Below, one piece after another: positions 8,823 through 18,531 of a stretch of 64,000 nucleotides of DNA. Below the pieces are notes generated by a model. The model was given only the letters and a program-made list of their open reading frames with translations. It was not told where the DNA came from and made no database searches. Numbering within the stretch: the stretch's first letter is position 1; every line of letters begins with the position of its first letter. Where the stretch lies: positions 124,001-188,000 of the forward strand of contig JASSUI010000001.1 in NCBI GenBank assembly GCA_031963415.1, given 5' to 3'. This stretch comes from JASSUD01 sp031963415. GTDB lineage: Bacteria > Pseudomonadota > Gammaproteobacteria > Burkholderiales > Burkholderiaceae. The translations under genes were made by a program, and so were the position numbers.

Positions 8823-9362
8823 GTAATTAAGATTTTTTTAAAACGTCAGAAGTGCAGCTTTCTAGAGCCACTTAAATTAATCAATAGACGAATCACATTT
8901 AAGTGATTAATTCTTAAAGCCCATTTAGAACCTTCCCATATCCGATGAAACAGGCTACGCAAAGTAGCAGGAATCCTGACGTACGTCTATACACGTAGGG
9001 CCTGCTTAGATAAAAGAGGCGTCAATACATTTGAGAAAAAATGACTTTCACTCAGGTTTTTACCTGATTAGGTAACTCTAGTGGACTAGGTAAAGTTTTT
9101 TTAAATTTTTCGATTTCTTGAGGTTTGCGTCATCCGCCTAAAGCGACGCAAGCTTTAAAAGCACCAATCCATTTATCAACGGCAGTCGTTACTAAATGGC
9201 AGATTTTATTCAACCACCTGTTGCAAAATGGCTAACGAATATCGCGTAAAACCGGCCAATCAATAAAAAGCCACGTAAGATATCGGCCTTAAGCAGTGCC
9301 AGACTCGCTTTAATCAATAGGCAGCAGCTTTGCAATATTCAATGCAAGGGAGACTAACCGTT
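8823..9362. other. Divergent intergenic region, no gene
   Basis: This 540 bp region separates the response regulator (-) from the beta-propeller gene (+). I looked for a -24/-12 element (TGGCAC-N5-TTGCA) and did not find a convincing one. CAGGTTTTTACCTGATTAGGTAA near 9052 has weak internal symmetry. Promoters for both sides must lie here, but I cannot place them. Confidence 0.4.
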
Positions 9363-10736
9363 ATGTCGTCAACGATCAGACAATCTCAAAGCCAGGCTTG
9401 TCTTACCCGTACTGCGGCACTACTAAGAAGATCTTGCGGCTTCCCTAAAGCAGTTGTTAAAAATAAAACGGCTTATCTTTCCTCTAGCCTCCTATGCCCG
9501 CTAACACAACCATCGCGTTGTTTTAAAACGCTCATTCTGCGCACACTGGAAAAACTTTTTCAGAAAGATTTAGTTGAAAAAAGCGCAGAGAAGCGAGTCA
9601 TTAAGCCCGCTGATTTACAAAATTTCCGCTTCCATCCATCGACCCAATGGCTACGTCAACAAGGGTATTACGCCACCGCCTACCGGCTAAGCCTATTGCG
9701 CGCGATTAAAGACGAGCGTTTGTTTTCACTGCGACAAACCAAGCTTATTTCTTTCGCGCCTAAACCATGCAATGTGATGGTAGGCATGGATAAATATGGC
9801 AATCAATATATTCATGCATTTCAGCCACTGGCAGATGACTCACAGATTTATCGTATTACCGCCTCTGAAGCCGTCGTAGACAGCACGTTGGCCGAAGGTC
9901 TGCGCCGGCGTATGCGTCATGCAGCACCTGGCGGTGTGGCTATTGCAAAAGCGTTTAACTACCCTCCCCTCAAATTTGAAATTTTTATTGATCGCTCGCA
10001 CACCGTTTATCTACGGCAGCCAACAGGTGATGTGCTTACTGTTGATACTTTAAATGACTCTTTTAAAGCCGCTGATGTATCAGCGAATGGTCGTTTTATC
10101 GGTTTAATTACGGCCGATGGCTTCGTGCGACGCTACGATATTCAACAACGATGCATTCAAGAAATTGATTTAAATGGAGATAGCGATGCATTCACCATTT
10201 CCATTGCCAGCGATGGCACGCTCTATATTGGCTCACGCCAGCATACTTATATAGCAACGGCCGACGCTAACAGCGTGATTAAGCAAGGGCCAGGACTGAC
10301 TCAAACGAATGCAATTTTTTGCTTATCTACTGATGAAAAATTCCTTATTTCACAAAGACGCAGTAAAAAAAGCACAAGAAGATCAGAGATTGTTTTAAAA
10401 GATTTAGAAAGCGGTGGCCAAGAAACTATCTTATTATCTGCTCCAGCAGGTCAACTCACGCATGCAGCACGTCCTCACAGCATCGCGTTTTCACCACTCA
10501 ACGCTCTTATTGCCCTCGGGTATCAAGATGGGCTGATAGAAATTTTCACATTAACCGATCCAAGCAAACCCTATGCTCCACGACTAACAAGTTTCATGCT
10601 GCCGCAATATAGCGTTCTACCATGCTGTCCGCTGGTGAGTTTTGCGCACGGATTTGATCAACTTCACATCACCTACCGTGGCCGCGGCAATGCGATTGAA
10701 CTAGGTACATTCACCTTCGGCCTAAACAACATCTAA
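9363..10736 (+). CDS. Putative beta-propeller protein of unknown function
   Basis: Not recognised as a named family. From about residue 130 onwards the sequence alternates short beta-strands with GxxY/GxxI turns (for example VMVGMDKYGNQYIHAF, FIGLITADGFVRRYD, IALGYQDGLIEIF), as in WD40-like or NHL-like propellers; the first 120 residues are basic and possibly disordered. ATG 9363 is preceded by AAGGGAG at 9346-9352; an upstream TTG at 9330 lacks a site. Three bases separate its stop from the sigma-54 activator at 10740, so they are probably co-transcribed. No signal peptide is seen. An effector or a regulatory sensor partner are both possible. Confidence 0.6.
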   Translation: MSSTIRQSQSQACLTRTAALLRRSCGFPKAVVKNKTAYLSSSLLCPLTQPSRCFKTLILRTLEKLFQKDLVEKSAEKRVIKPADLQNFRFHPSTQWLRQQGYYATAYRLSLLRAIKDERLFSLRQTKLISFAPKPCNVMVGMDKYGNQYIHAFQPLADDSQIYRITASEAVVDSTLAEGLRRRMRHAAPGGVAIAKAFNYPPLKFEIFIDRSHTVYLRQPTGDVLTVDTLNDSFKAADVSANGRFIGLITADGFVRRYDIQQRCIQEIDLNGDSDAFTISIASDGTLYIGSRQHTYIATADANSVIKQGPGLTQTNAIFCLSTDEKFLISQRRSKKSTRRSEIVLKDLESGGQETILLSAPAGQLTHAARPHSIAFSPLNALIALGYQDGLIEIFTLTDPSKPYAPRLTSFMLPQYSVLPCCPLVSFAHGFDQLHITYRGRGNAIELGTFTFGLNNI

Positions 10737-10739
10737 GCT

Positions 10740-11741
10740 ATGACGACACAACATACAGATCTCAAATCATTTGGCTTGTTATACGGCTCATCCGCACCAA
10801 TGCTTAGGCTTTATGAGGAGATTGAATGCGTCGCGCAAACGGATACGACAACGCTAATCATTGGTGAATCAGGCACCGGTAAAGAACTTATCGCGCAGAC
10901 TATCCATGCGCTTGGACCGCGCCAAGACCAACCTTTTATCGCGCTTAACTGCGGTGCTATTCCAGATAGTCTGCTAGAGGCCGAATTCTTTGGTCACCAG
11001 AAAGGAAGCTTTACCGGCGCCACAAAAGATCGCCCTGGCTATTTTGAACTCGCTCACGGCGGCACCCTATTTCTTGATGAAGTGACTGAAATGTCACTCA
11101 CGCAGCAAGTGAAACTATTGCGCGTGCTGGAGACAGGCGTTTTTTACCGAGTAGGCGGCACTGAACCAATACATTCCAATATACGCATCATCGCCGCGAC
11201 CAACCGTGACCCCATGGAGGCAGTAGAAGAGAATCTCTTGCGTCAAGATTTACTCTATCGTCTGGCTGTTTTTCTTTTACAAGCCCCACCTTTATCTGAA
11301 CGCGGCGGTGATTGTGAGCTGCTGGCGCAATATTTTTTGAACGGCTTTAACCAAGAAAAAGGCACAGATAAAAAATTCTCTGCCCGCTCCGTTGAGGTAC
11401 TCAATACCTACAAGTGGCCTGGCAACGTCCGAGAATTAAAAAATGTCGTTTACCGCAGCTTCATCCTCGCGCAAGAAGATGAAATTGACATCGAGCTTCC
11501 TGATACTCAACTCGCCTCCTCACCACCTTCAGACAAACAAACCAACACAATAGATATTTCAATCGGCACACCGTTAGTGGATGCTCAACGCGGCGTCATC
11601 TTAGCGACCCTTGAACACTGCGGCGGCGACAAACAGCGCGCTGCCAGAACGCTCGGCGTTAGCTTAAAAACGCTCTATAACCGTTTAGGTGACAAGCAGC
11701 ATGCACATGAAAAAATGTACACCCCGCCTTGCCTAGAATGA
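10740..11741 (+). CDS. Sigma-54-dependent transcriptional activator lacking a receiver domain
   Basis: A 333-residue activator consisting almost only of AAA+ and Fis-type HTH domains. Walker A GESGTGKE, the sigma-54-contacting loop GSFTGA, Walker B GGTLFLDE and an arginine-finger segment (RIIAATNRDP) are all present. The C-terminus has AARTLGVSLKTLYNRL. There is no receiver or other sensory domain, so control must come from abundance or from a partner protein; the propeller protein three bases upstream is the obvious candidate. This arrangement resembles activators of secretion or accessory loci (HrpS-like), but that is inference. Confidence 0.88.
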   Translation: MTTQHTDLKSFGLLYGSSAPMLRLYEEIECVAQTDTTTLIIGESGTGKELIAQTIHALGPRQDQPFIALNCGAIPDSLLEAEFFGHQKGSFTGATKDRPGYFELAHGGTLFLDEVTEMSLTQQVKLLRVLETGVFYRVGGTEPIHSNIRIIAATNRDPMEAVEENLLRQDLLYRLAVFLLQAPPLSERGGDCELLAQYFLNGFNQEKGTDKKFSARSVEVLNTYKWPGNVRELKNVVYRSFILAQEDEIDIELPDTQLASSPPSDKQTNTIDISIGTPLVDAQRGVILATLEHCGGDKQRAARTLGVSLKTLYNRLGDKQHAHEKMYTPPCLE

Positions 11742-11766
11742 AAAAGGGCTAGACCAATCCAGCCCC
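11741..11766 (-). terminator. Probable terminator of the 11872-12858 gene
   Basis: Read on the minus strand, GGGCTGGA-TTGG-TCTAGCCC forms a hairpin with one mismatch and is followed directly by TTTTT (11745-11741). It lies about 105 bases after the stop of the minus-strand gene and touches the stop codon of the opposing activator gene. Confidence 0.6.
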
Positions 11767-11871
11767 TAATACCAGTCCCTTTCAAGCCATTATGCTCGGC
11801 AAGACGTCGTAGCCCCGCTCAAACCTATAATGTAAGCAATGTCTCTTTATCGCATCCAATTTAAGCAAAGT

Positions 11872-12858
11872 TCAACCTAGACTAAGTCTTCTTTTCACTT
11901 TCGCTCCTTCTTGCTTTTGCTGTTTTGGCTCCTCTTCTTTTACAAGGATCGCTTTATGCTTTCCTGTTGACGGGTCGCGTGCTTTCAACTCCACCAAAAA
12001 TTTTTCTCCAGGCCTAATCAACGCTTCAGCTTCTTTCACAGCATAACTATGGTCCAAATTATCTTCAGTATTCGCGTCACGTGAGTCACCGAAAAGCTTT
12101 TGACCAATAATACTGGCAGCAGAAACATTAAGAGAAATAGCGTTAAAAATAAATAATTCTATCCCCTGCCTATCTGGATTCATGCTCAAGGAATGTGCAT
12201 AACCAGAGGCAGCTGCAGGGCTAACGCTAGCTGACTGTGGAGCGGGATCACTCACTACTCGCCCTTCTTCATAGTCAGTGTGACGTTTTCTCCCACGATA
12301 AACAGGATTTTGTTCTACGCGAAGTTTTTCTTCTCCCAATAGAGAATCTATGGCTTCTACATAAGGCTTAGCTAAATTAGCTGCGGTTTCTAGGTCTCTT
12401 TCTCGCTCTGCTTCTCGAATTGAGGCATTGATCATATAACCAGGGCCTGTATATTCGTACAATAATTTTAATTTTTCTGGATCGTAATTAGGGGACTCGG
12501 TGTATTTTTTCATCCCAACAGCTGAATCTGCTACATATTTTTCAAAATCTCCATTTCTGGGTAAAGCAGGATCGTTTCTCCAATTTTCTATTTTCTCTTC
12601 ATCTACTTTTTTGTAATTTTCTATACTTCTCTTATCTTCTTCCCCTTCACTTTCACTCGAAAAATCTATGTCATCCCAGATGCTTTTTTGTATCGGAGGT
12701 TTATCTTTTATAATTTCTTCATATTTATTTCTTGGATAACTGTTAAGCTGAATTCTCTCCTCAGGAGAAAATCTTTCTGAATCATATTTTTGAGGCTCCC
12801 TATCCGAATCTTTATGTGATTGAAAAGATGGAGCAGAGCGATTCTTATGTTTATACAT
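11872..12858 (-). CDS. Hydrophilic AT-rich hypothetical protein
   Basis: Unrecognised. The 328 residues are very charged. The first third is rich in S, E, K and D (for example SSESEGEEDKRSIENYKK) and likely disordered. A helical middle (EREAETAANLAKPYVEAID-like) follows, then a more ordered part with SLSMNPDRQGIELFIFNAISLNVSAASIIGQKLFG, and a basic tail ending KRRLSLG. AGGA sits at a workable distance before the ATG. Composition is more AT-rich than the core genes, and it is back-to-back with the F-box/ankyrin gene, sharing a 236 bp promoter region. A secreted effector is plausible but unproven. Confidence 0.6.
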   Translation of the reverse strand: MYKHKNRSAPSFQSHKDSDREPQKYDSERFSPEERIQLNSYPRNKYEEIIKDKPPIQKSIWDDIDFSSESEGEEDKRSIENYKKVDEEKIENWRNDPALPRNGDFEKYVADSAVGMKKYTESPNYDPEKLKLLYEYTGPGYMINASIREAERERDLETAANLAKPYVEAIDSLLGEEKLRVEQNPVYRGRKRHTDYEEGRVVSDPAPQSASVSPAAASGYAHSLSMNPDRQGIELFIFNAISLNVSAASIIGQKLFGDSRDANTEDNLDHSYAVKEAEALIRPGEKFLVELKARDPSTGKHKAILVKEEEPKQQKQEGAKVKRRLSLG

Positions 12859-13094
12859 GGCTTTTCCTACTTCAACAATTTTCGTAATTAAAAAATATTT
12901 TTTTCAAAAACAGAACATTATGTTTTATAGGGAATATAAAGTAGCGCAACAAAGACAGAAGCATAAATACGAATTTAAGTTTATGTATCAGAAGTGGTAT
13001 CCTACGCCCTATTCATTAGCCCAATACTTGCTACTGGCAGAAGTATCTGTAGGTTATTATCGGCAGCCATTTCTATCTAATCTTTAGGAAAAAC

Positions 13095-14327
13095 ATGTAT
13101 TCCAATATTTCAAATAGCACAAACCGCATTGCTACCTCAAACTATACTGTACAACCCAACTCTCTGAAGTTATCAGACTCATCAAGTCAGCCAGCAGAAA
13201 TAGAAAATATGGCGATACTAGAAAATAAAATAATCAACCAATTACATCTACTTGAACTTCCCCTAGAGATTATTCTCAACATTCTAGAAAATCTCTCTGC
13301 CAAGCAGATAGTATCTTTTATGCTATTGAACAAGGCAGCCTCTATAATCGGCCAAAATTTTTTATTAGATATTTTTTTTAAAGGCCTATTTAATGGCAAA
13401 GAAGAATTATTAAGATTTCTGTTTTTATACGAAATAGAATATAAAACGCAGCGAACCGAAGCCATGGTAATATTTTATAATGCCATCATGGATCAAAGAG
13501 TTTTACCTTGCAGAGCACTTAAAGTCTTGGAGATTTTACATAAAGGCGAAAGACGTGTTGAAGACCTATTTGGAGCCAGTCTAATCAAAGAAGATGAAAT
13601 AGAAATCACTAATTTTTATAGAGAAAATTTAATTTCCGACCAAGATATTATTTTTTTATTATTATTTAAAAATAAAAACACAATCCCTGATGCTTTTCTT
13701 AGCAGAATGTCATATGTAGAGTTTAAGGAATATTTCAACACACTGAAAAATGATGAAAAGATAAAAATTATAAAAAATACATGGCTCACTCAAATGCCTG
13801 ACAAATATTGGGAATCAACAATAACCAAAGCCATTGAAGAAAATAATGTTACATTTCTAAAAATTTTTATAGAAAACAATAAATTAAGTAATTTTGACTA
13901 TAAAGATAGCAAAGGCACGCCTTTTTTTAATTTAGCAGCAATACATAAAGATATTTCTATAGCAGAACTGCTTTTAGAAAACCATATTAATCCCAATATG
14001 ACTGATGCAGATGAGAACACTCCACTACACGTTGCTGCTAGCCGTGCAATGCAAAATATGATATCTCTCTTATTGAAAGAAGAAACAGGCTTTAAAAAAA
14101 TAAATCATGTCAATCGAAAAAAGCAAACGGCATTACATATGGCTCTAGCCTTTAAACAAACTGTAGCCGCACACCATTTATTAAATTATAATGCCAAGGC
14201 TAATTTATCTGATGCTTTTAAAAAACGTCCATTGGACTATGCAAAATATCATTTAAGAAAGACTTTCAACCCAGGAGAAAAAAACAGTTTTATAGAAATT
14301 ATTAATAGATTAGAGAATAGCCAATAA
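13095..14327 (+). CDS. F-box-like and ankyrin-repeat protein, putative host-directed effector
   Basis: After a Ser/Asn/Thr-rich N-terminus (residues 1-40), residues 53-92 read LELPLEIILNILENLSAKQI and continue VSFMLLNKAASIIG, which fits the F-box pattern LP-E---I---L----------VC---. Residues about 270-395 form three or four ankyrin repeats (GTPFFNLAA, NTPLHVAASRAM, QTALHMALAF). F-box proteins recruit substrates to eukaryotic SCF ubiquitin ligases via Skp1, and bacteria use them only as translocated effectors. AGGAAAAAC precedes the ATG. The gene is strongly AT-rich and has no signal peptide. Delivery by a type III or similar system is inference. Confidence 0.75.
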   Translation: MYSNISNSTNRIATSNYTVQPNSLKLSDSSSQPAEIENMAILENKIINQLHLLELPLEIILNILENLSAKQIVSFMLLNKAASIIGQNFLLDIFFKGLFNGKEELLRFLFLYEIEYKTQRTEAMVIFYNAIMDQRVLPCRALKVLEILHKGERRVEDLFGASLIKEDEIEITNFYRENLISDQDIIFLLLFKNKNTIPDAFLSRMSYVEFKEYFNTLKNDEKIKIIKNTWLTQMPDKYWESTITKAIEENNVTFLKIFIENNKLSNFDYKDSKGTPFFNLAAIHKDISIAELLLENHINPNMTDADENTPLHVAASRAMQNMISLLLKEETGFKKINHVNRKKQTALHMALAFKQTVAAHHLLNYNAKANLSDAFKKRPLDYAKYHLRKTFNPGEKNSFIEIINRLENSQ

Positions 14328-14399
14328 AAATATATAATATTAATATTCTTCAATAAAATATTATTAAGCTACTAAAATACAGACTAGCAACCACCACCG

Positions 14400-15260
14400 C
14401 TAGCCATTCACCACCTCACCGCCATTCGGATGCAACACTTGGCCTGTCATATATGAAGACTCCTTACTGGCAAGGAAGACATAGCAACCTGCCACTTCAT
14501 CCGGCTGACCAGGTCGACCAAGAGGTGTTTTTTTTCCAAATTCGGCGACTTCTTCAGCACTAAACGTAGAAGGAATCAAAGGCGTCCAAATTGGACCGGG
14601 CGCCACTGCGTTAACCAAAATACCTTTGGGTGCCAAATATTTCGCTAGCGAGCGAGTAAACGCGACAATCGCGCCTTTAGTCGCAGCGTAATCAATTAAA
14701 TGAGCGCTGCCACGGTACGCGGTGACCGAAGTAGTGTTAATAATGCGCGCTCCTTCTTGTAGATGCGGTAAGGCCGCTTGTACGAGATAGAACATAGAAA
14801 ACACATTCGTATGAAAAACGCGCTCCAGTTGCTGTGTTGAAATTTTTTCAAAATCTGCTTGAGGATGCTGTTCGCCCGCGTTGTTAACCAGAATATCTAA
14901 TCGACCAAATGCGTTAAGCGCAGTATCAATTACCTGCTGCGCATGAGAGGCATCACCAATATCCAGCGCGAGACTTTGGCAGCGGCGGCCTGCTGCTTCG
15001 ATTTGCTGTTGAGTCACACGCGCATCGTTATGCTCATCCAAATAGACGATCAGCACATCGGCCCCTTCTTTGGCAAATGCAATCGCCGTGGCGCGACCAA
15101 TACCACTGTCGCCGCCCGTTACCACAGCCACTTTCCCTTTAAGCTTGCCACTTCCTACATAATCACTTGCTTGACTTTGTGGCGGTGGCACCATCTTGCT
15201 CTCAAGACCCGGTTGACGATCCTGATGCTGGGCAATTGGCTGAGCGGGTTTGTCTGACAT
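14400..15260 (-). CDS. SDR-family NAD(P)-dependent oxidoreductase (YghA/Gsp39-like)
   Basis: A Rossmann-fold short-chain dehydrogenase. The cofactor motif is TGGDSGIGRA, followed by NNAGEQHPQ and the active-site S...YAATK (NTTSVTAYRGSAHLIDYAATK). The proline-rich N-terminal extension (QPIAQHQDRQPGLESKMVPPPQ) and PNGGEVVNG C-terminus are typical of the YghA / general stress protein 39 subgroup, whose substrate is not settled. I chose ATG 15260: AGGAGG at 15271-15266 lies five bases before it. An upstream ATG at 15299 would put that site inside the gene. Monocistronic by spacing. Confidence 0.88.
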   Translation of the reverse strand: MSDKPAQPIAQHQDRQPGLESKMVPPPQSQASDYVGSGKLKGKVAVVTGGDSGIGRATAIAFAKEGADVLIVYLDEHNDARVTQQQIEAAGRRCQSLALDIGDASHAQQVIDTALNAFGRLDILVNNAGEQHPQADFEKISTQQLERVFHTNVFSMFYLVQAALPHLQEGARIINTTSVTAYRGSAHLIDYAATKGAIVAFTRSLAKYLAPKGILVNAVAPGPIWTPLIPSTFSAEEVAEFGKKTPLGRPGQPDEVAGCYVFLASKESSYMTGQVLHPNGGEVVNG

Positions 15261-15361
15261 CATATCCTCCTGTTTTTCCAAAACAGTTGGTAGATGCAAA
15301 CCGCATACCTTAAAGGCTTGTCTTAATAAGTACTCTCTGCCCTCTTAATAATTTAATCAGC

Positions 15362-16678
15362 TCACGACTCCACATCTTCCAAGCTAAACGTCTCCGTTTG
15401 GTCGTTATATGAGAAAATTTCCGCGTAACGGCCCCAGTTGATTACTGAATCGAGGGTTTCTTGCGCTGCGCTATCTGATAAAAAGTCTTCGAGTTCCTGT
15501 TCAAAACGCACGCGCGGAGCGCGGTGTTTTGGCCGCTCGCTTAGTACTTTTTGGATACGTGCGGCGAGTGGAACTTGGCGCAGTAAGTGAGCAGCGAACA
15601 TCTGTTTGCGTTCTTGTGTCCCATATTCGGCAAATAGTTTGGCGGCGGGCGTCAACAGAATGTCGCCTTCGCGTAGATCGGCAAAGTCGAGGTGTTGCAT
15701 CATTTCAGCAATTGGAAATAGATCGTCAATTTCTAAATGCAGCGTACGGGCAATTTCAGGCAAATCAGCTTTGCCATTGTAAGGGGGAGCAGCCAAGGTC
15801 TCGATCAGGCCTGCCACTAGGTTGGTTGACACTTGCGGCAGCCAGCTGCCAAGCGTTAGTGTTTTACGTAGCTTATCGGTGGCTGGGCGTGCCGTCATTT
15901 TCGCGTAGATGCTATCGACTAAACGTCTAAAGGCAGGATTCAAGCGATCACGTGGATGCGCGAATGGCACTTTAATTTCTGCAATCACTCGCCCGGGGTT
16001 CGATGACAGCACGAGAATACGATCACACATAAAAACAGCTTCTTCAATATTATGGGTGACTAGTAGTACGGATTTAATCGATAAGCGCTTTTCACTCCAC
16101 AAATCAAGAAAATCAGTGCGCAACGTTTCTGCCGTTAGCACATCTAGCGCGGAGAATGGCTCATCCATCAGCAACAGAGTCGGATCGACGACCAGCGCGC
16201 GCGCGAAGCCTACACGTTGACGCATGCCACCTGAAAGTTCGCGTGGATAAGCATTTTCAAAGCCATCCATACCAATCAAGTCAATCGCGGCCAATGCTCT
16301 TGAACGTCGCTCACGCGTACTTACACCAAGCGCCTCTAGCCCTGCTTCCACGTTCTCTAAAACGGTCAACCAAGGAAATAGCGCAAAAGTTTGGAACACC
16401 ATCGCGACACCTTTGGCTGGCCCAGATAACGGTTCGCCAAGGTATTCGACGGTGCCCCTAGTTGGGCTAATTAAACCTGCAATCGTGCGCAGCAAAGTGG
16501 ATTTGCCAGAGCCTGAACGGCCCAACAAACCAACAATTTCACCTTCGCGCAAAGTCAAATTGACGCCGTCGAGCACGAGCAACTCGCCTTGCGACTTAGT
16601 AAAACCGCGCTGCACATCGGTTAAGCGCAGAATTTCGCGTGTGTTCTTTGACTGATTAGGCTGGCTGTTTTGCTTCAT
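15362..16678 (-). CDS. ABC transporter ATPase with C-terminal AAA-associated domain (nitrate/sulfonate/bicarbonate class)
   Basis: Energises import through the permease encoded just upstream. Residues 1-260 form an ABC ATPase: Walker A GRSGSGKST, signature LSGGMRQRVGFARAL, Walker B LLLMDEPFSALD and the switch histidine in VTHNIEEAV. Residues about 300-438 form the AAA-associated C-terminal domain seen in a subset of this class (VAGLIETLAAPPYNGKADLPEIARTL-like start). Its start lies four bases after the permease stop, so the pair is one operon. No periplasmic binding protein is encoded nearby; the substrate is unknown. Confidence 0.9.
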   Translation of the reverse strand: MKQNSQPNQSKNTREILRLTDVQRGFTKSQGELLVLDGVNLTLREGEIVGLLGRSGSGKSTLLRTIAGLISPTRGTVEYLGEPLSGPAKGVAMVFQTFALFPWLTVLENVEAGLEALGVSTRERRSRALAAIDLIGMDGFENAYPRELSGGMRQRVGFARALVVDPTLLLMDEPFSALDVLTAETLRTDFLDLWSEKRLSIKSVLLVTHNIEEAVFMCDRILVLSSNPGRVIAEIKVPFAHPRDRLNPAFRRLVDSIYAKMTARPATDKLRKTLTLGSWLPQVSTNLVAGLIETLAAPPYNGKADLPEIARTLHLEIDDLFPIAEMMQHLDFADLREGDILLTPAAKLFAEYGTQERKQMFAAHLLRQVPLAARIQKVLSERPKHRAPRVRFEQELEDFLSDSAAQETLDSVINWGRYAEIFSYNDQTETFSLEDVES

Positions 16679-16682
16679 ACGA

Positions 16683-18428
16683 TTAATCCAGACGAAGTTT
16701 ATTCTCGGCGTACTGATACATAGGACGCCATAACAGGCGATTAAATAAGGTGACGAACAGCGACATCACCGCAATACCTAAAAGAATGTGCGGATAATCA
16801 CCGGCTTCGGTCATCTCAGCAATATAAGCCCCCAGACCGTGTGCGACGATTTTCGTATCGCCCCAAGCAACCGCTTCAGACACAATACTTGCATTCCATG
16901 CACCGCCAGAAGCGGTGATCGCGCCCGTCACATAATAAGGAAAGATGCCCGGCAACATGACTTGCCGCCACCATTGCCAGCCACGAATTTGAAAGTTTGC
17001 CGCCGCTTCTTTAAAGTCATTTGGGTAAGCCATCGTGCCAGCAATCACATTAAATAAGATGTACCACTGCGCACCAAGAATAATCAACGGCGAAAGCCAT
17101 ACATCAGCGTTAAGTTTAAAACGCACCAACAGCACGACAAAAATAGGAAACAGCAAATTAGCAGGGAAAGCGGCCATAAACTGAACAATCGGCTGAACCT
17201 TCTCTGCCAGCGTGGGCCTAATTCCAATTAATACGCCAATGGGCACCCAAATGACTGACGCCAGCACGATCAATAAAGTCACTCGCAGCAATGTCAGTGC
17301 GCCTAAGCCTAACACTTGCTTCACATCGCCCCAACTTAAAGCGGTGCGGGTATAAACCAGCACTTGCCAAATCACGTACGAAGCGCTGACTAGAAGCAAT
17401 AATATCCAGAAAGCATCGACGAATTTTGAGGCAACGCGGCGCGCGGCTGCAGTAGTTTGCACTACAGATAGTTTGGGAAGACGTAAAGGTAGGCGTGCTA
17501 TTACGCCAAGCATCCAACCAAAAGGCACGAGTAAACGACGAATTAAGCGTGTGCGTTGAACTAAATCCAAAACCCACGATTCAGAAGCAGCACCGGAAGT
17601 GGTTTCTAACCGAAATTTATCGGCCCATGCGATAAGCGGACGAAACAATAATTGGTCGTAAATAAAAATCACGACAATCATCGTCAAAATCACCCAACCT
17701 ACTGCATTCAAATCGCGCTGCACGACTGCCTCAGCGAGATAAGCACCCATGCCTGGCAAGCTAATTTCAGTATTGCCAACCGTGATGGCTTCGGACGCGA
17801 CAATAAAAAACCAGCTGCCTGACATCGACATCATCATGTTCCAGACCAAGCCTGGCATCGAGAATGGCACTTCTAACTTCCAAAAACGTTGCCAACCCGT
17901 CAAATGAAAGCTGCGTGACACCTCATCCAAGTCTCGTGGCACTGTGCGCAGTGACTGATAAAAGCTAAAGGTCATATTCCAAGCTTGCGCGGTAAAAATC
18001 GCAAAGATAGCGGCACACTCAGCGCCCGCTACTCGGCCTGGAAATAAGGTTAAGAAGAAAGTCACCGTAAATGAGATGTACCCAAGCACCGGTACCGATT
18101 GCAAGATATCTAACAGCGGCACGAGTATTTTTTCGGCACGGCGACTTTTTGCAGCAAGCGCCCCATATGCGAAGGTAAACAGCAACGAGGCGACCATTGC
18201 CGCAAGCATGCGCAACGTCGTACGCAGCGCGTATTCAGGAAGGTGGCTTGGGCTTAATGAAATCGTTTGTATTTTCAGGCTCGCCAATGGCGCCATCGTT
18301 TGATGCAAACCAGCTGCTGCCAACGCAATGCCCCCCATAATCAAAGGCAGCACAATTAAATCCCAACGATTTGGAAACAAGCGCCAAGCGGGCGCATTGG
18401 GTTTTGATAATTGAATACTTAAGCGCAT
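16683..18428 (-). CDS. ABC transporter permease with two fused membrane domains
   Basis: 581 residues containing two binding-protein-dependent transport domains in tandem, each with about six membrane helices. The EAA-like loops are recognisable in both halves (ASRSFHLTGWQRFWKLEVPFSMPGL in the first, AAANFQIRGWQWWRQVMLPGIFPYY in the second). This double permease is the usual partner of the ATPase with the AAA-associated domain in Burkholderiaceae. Together they form an inner-membrane importer core, although the substrate-binding protein must come from elsewhere. It is first in the operon; 369 bp with a palindromic repeat lie upstream. Confidence 0.9.
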   Translation of the reverse strand: MRLSIQLSKPNAPAWRLFPNRWDLIVLPLIMGGIALAAAGLHQTMAPLASLKIQTISLSPSHLPEYALRTTLRMLAAMVASLLFTFAYGALAAKSRRAEKILVPLLDILQSVPVLGYISFTVTFFLTLFPGRVAGAECAAIFAIFTAQAWNMTFSFYQSLRTVPRDLDEVSRSFHLTGWQRFWKLEVPFSMPGLVWNMMMSMSGSWFFIVASEAITVGNTEISLPGMGAYLAEAVVQRDLNAVGWVILTMIVVIFIYDQLLFRPLIAWADKFRLETTSGAASESWVLDLVQRTRLIRRLLVPFGWMLGVIARLPLRLPKLSVVQTTAAARRVASKFVDAFWILLLLVSASYVIWQVLVYTRTALSWGDVKQVLGLGALTLLRVTLLIVLASVIWVPIGVLIGIRPTLAEKVQPIVQFMAAFPANLLFPIFVVLLVRFKLNADVWLSPLIILGAQWYILFNVIAGTMAYPNDFKEAAANFQIRGWQWWRQVMLPGIFPYYVTGAITASGGAWNASIVSEAVAWGDTKIVAHGLGAYIAEMTEAGDYPHILLGIAVMSLFVTLFNRLLWRPMYQYAENKLRLD

Positions 18429-18531
18429 ATTGGCTCTCCAAGAGCGGACAAAACAACTCTATACCCAAACTTCATCAGCGTTATGGGCGCTCGTGTGACC
18501 TTGCAAGAAGGTAATGTTCAGAGAGATTGAA

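Noticed and set aside
8823..9362. Sigma-54 promoter between the regulator and the propeller gene
   Set aside because: Candidate TGGCAG and TGGCTA stretches lack a correctly spaced TTGC element.
12857..13087. 76-codon plus-strand frame before the F-box/ankyrin gene
   Set aside because: It has no ribosome binding site, lies in the divergent promoter region and does not look like a protein family.
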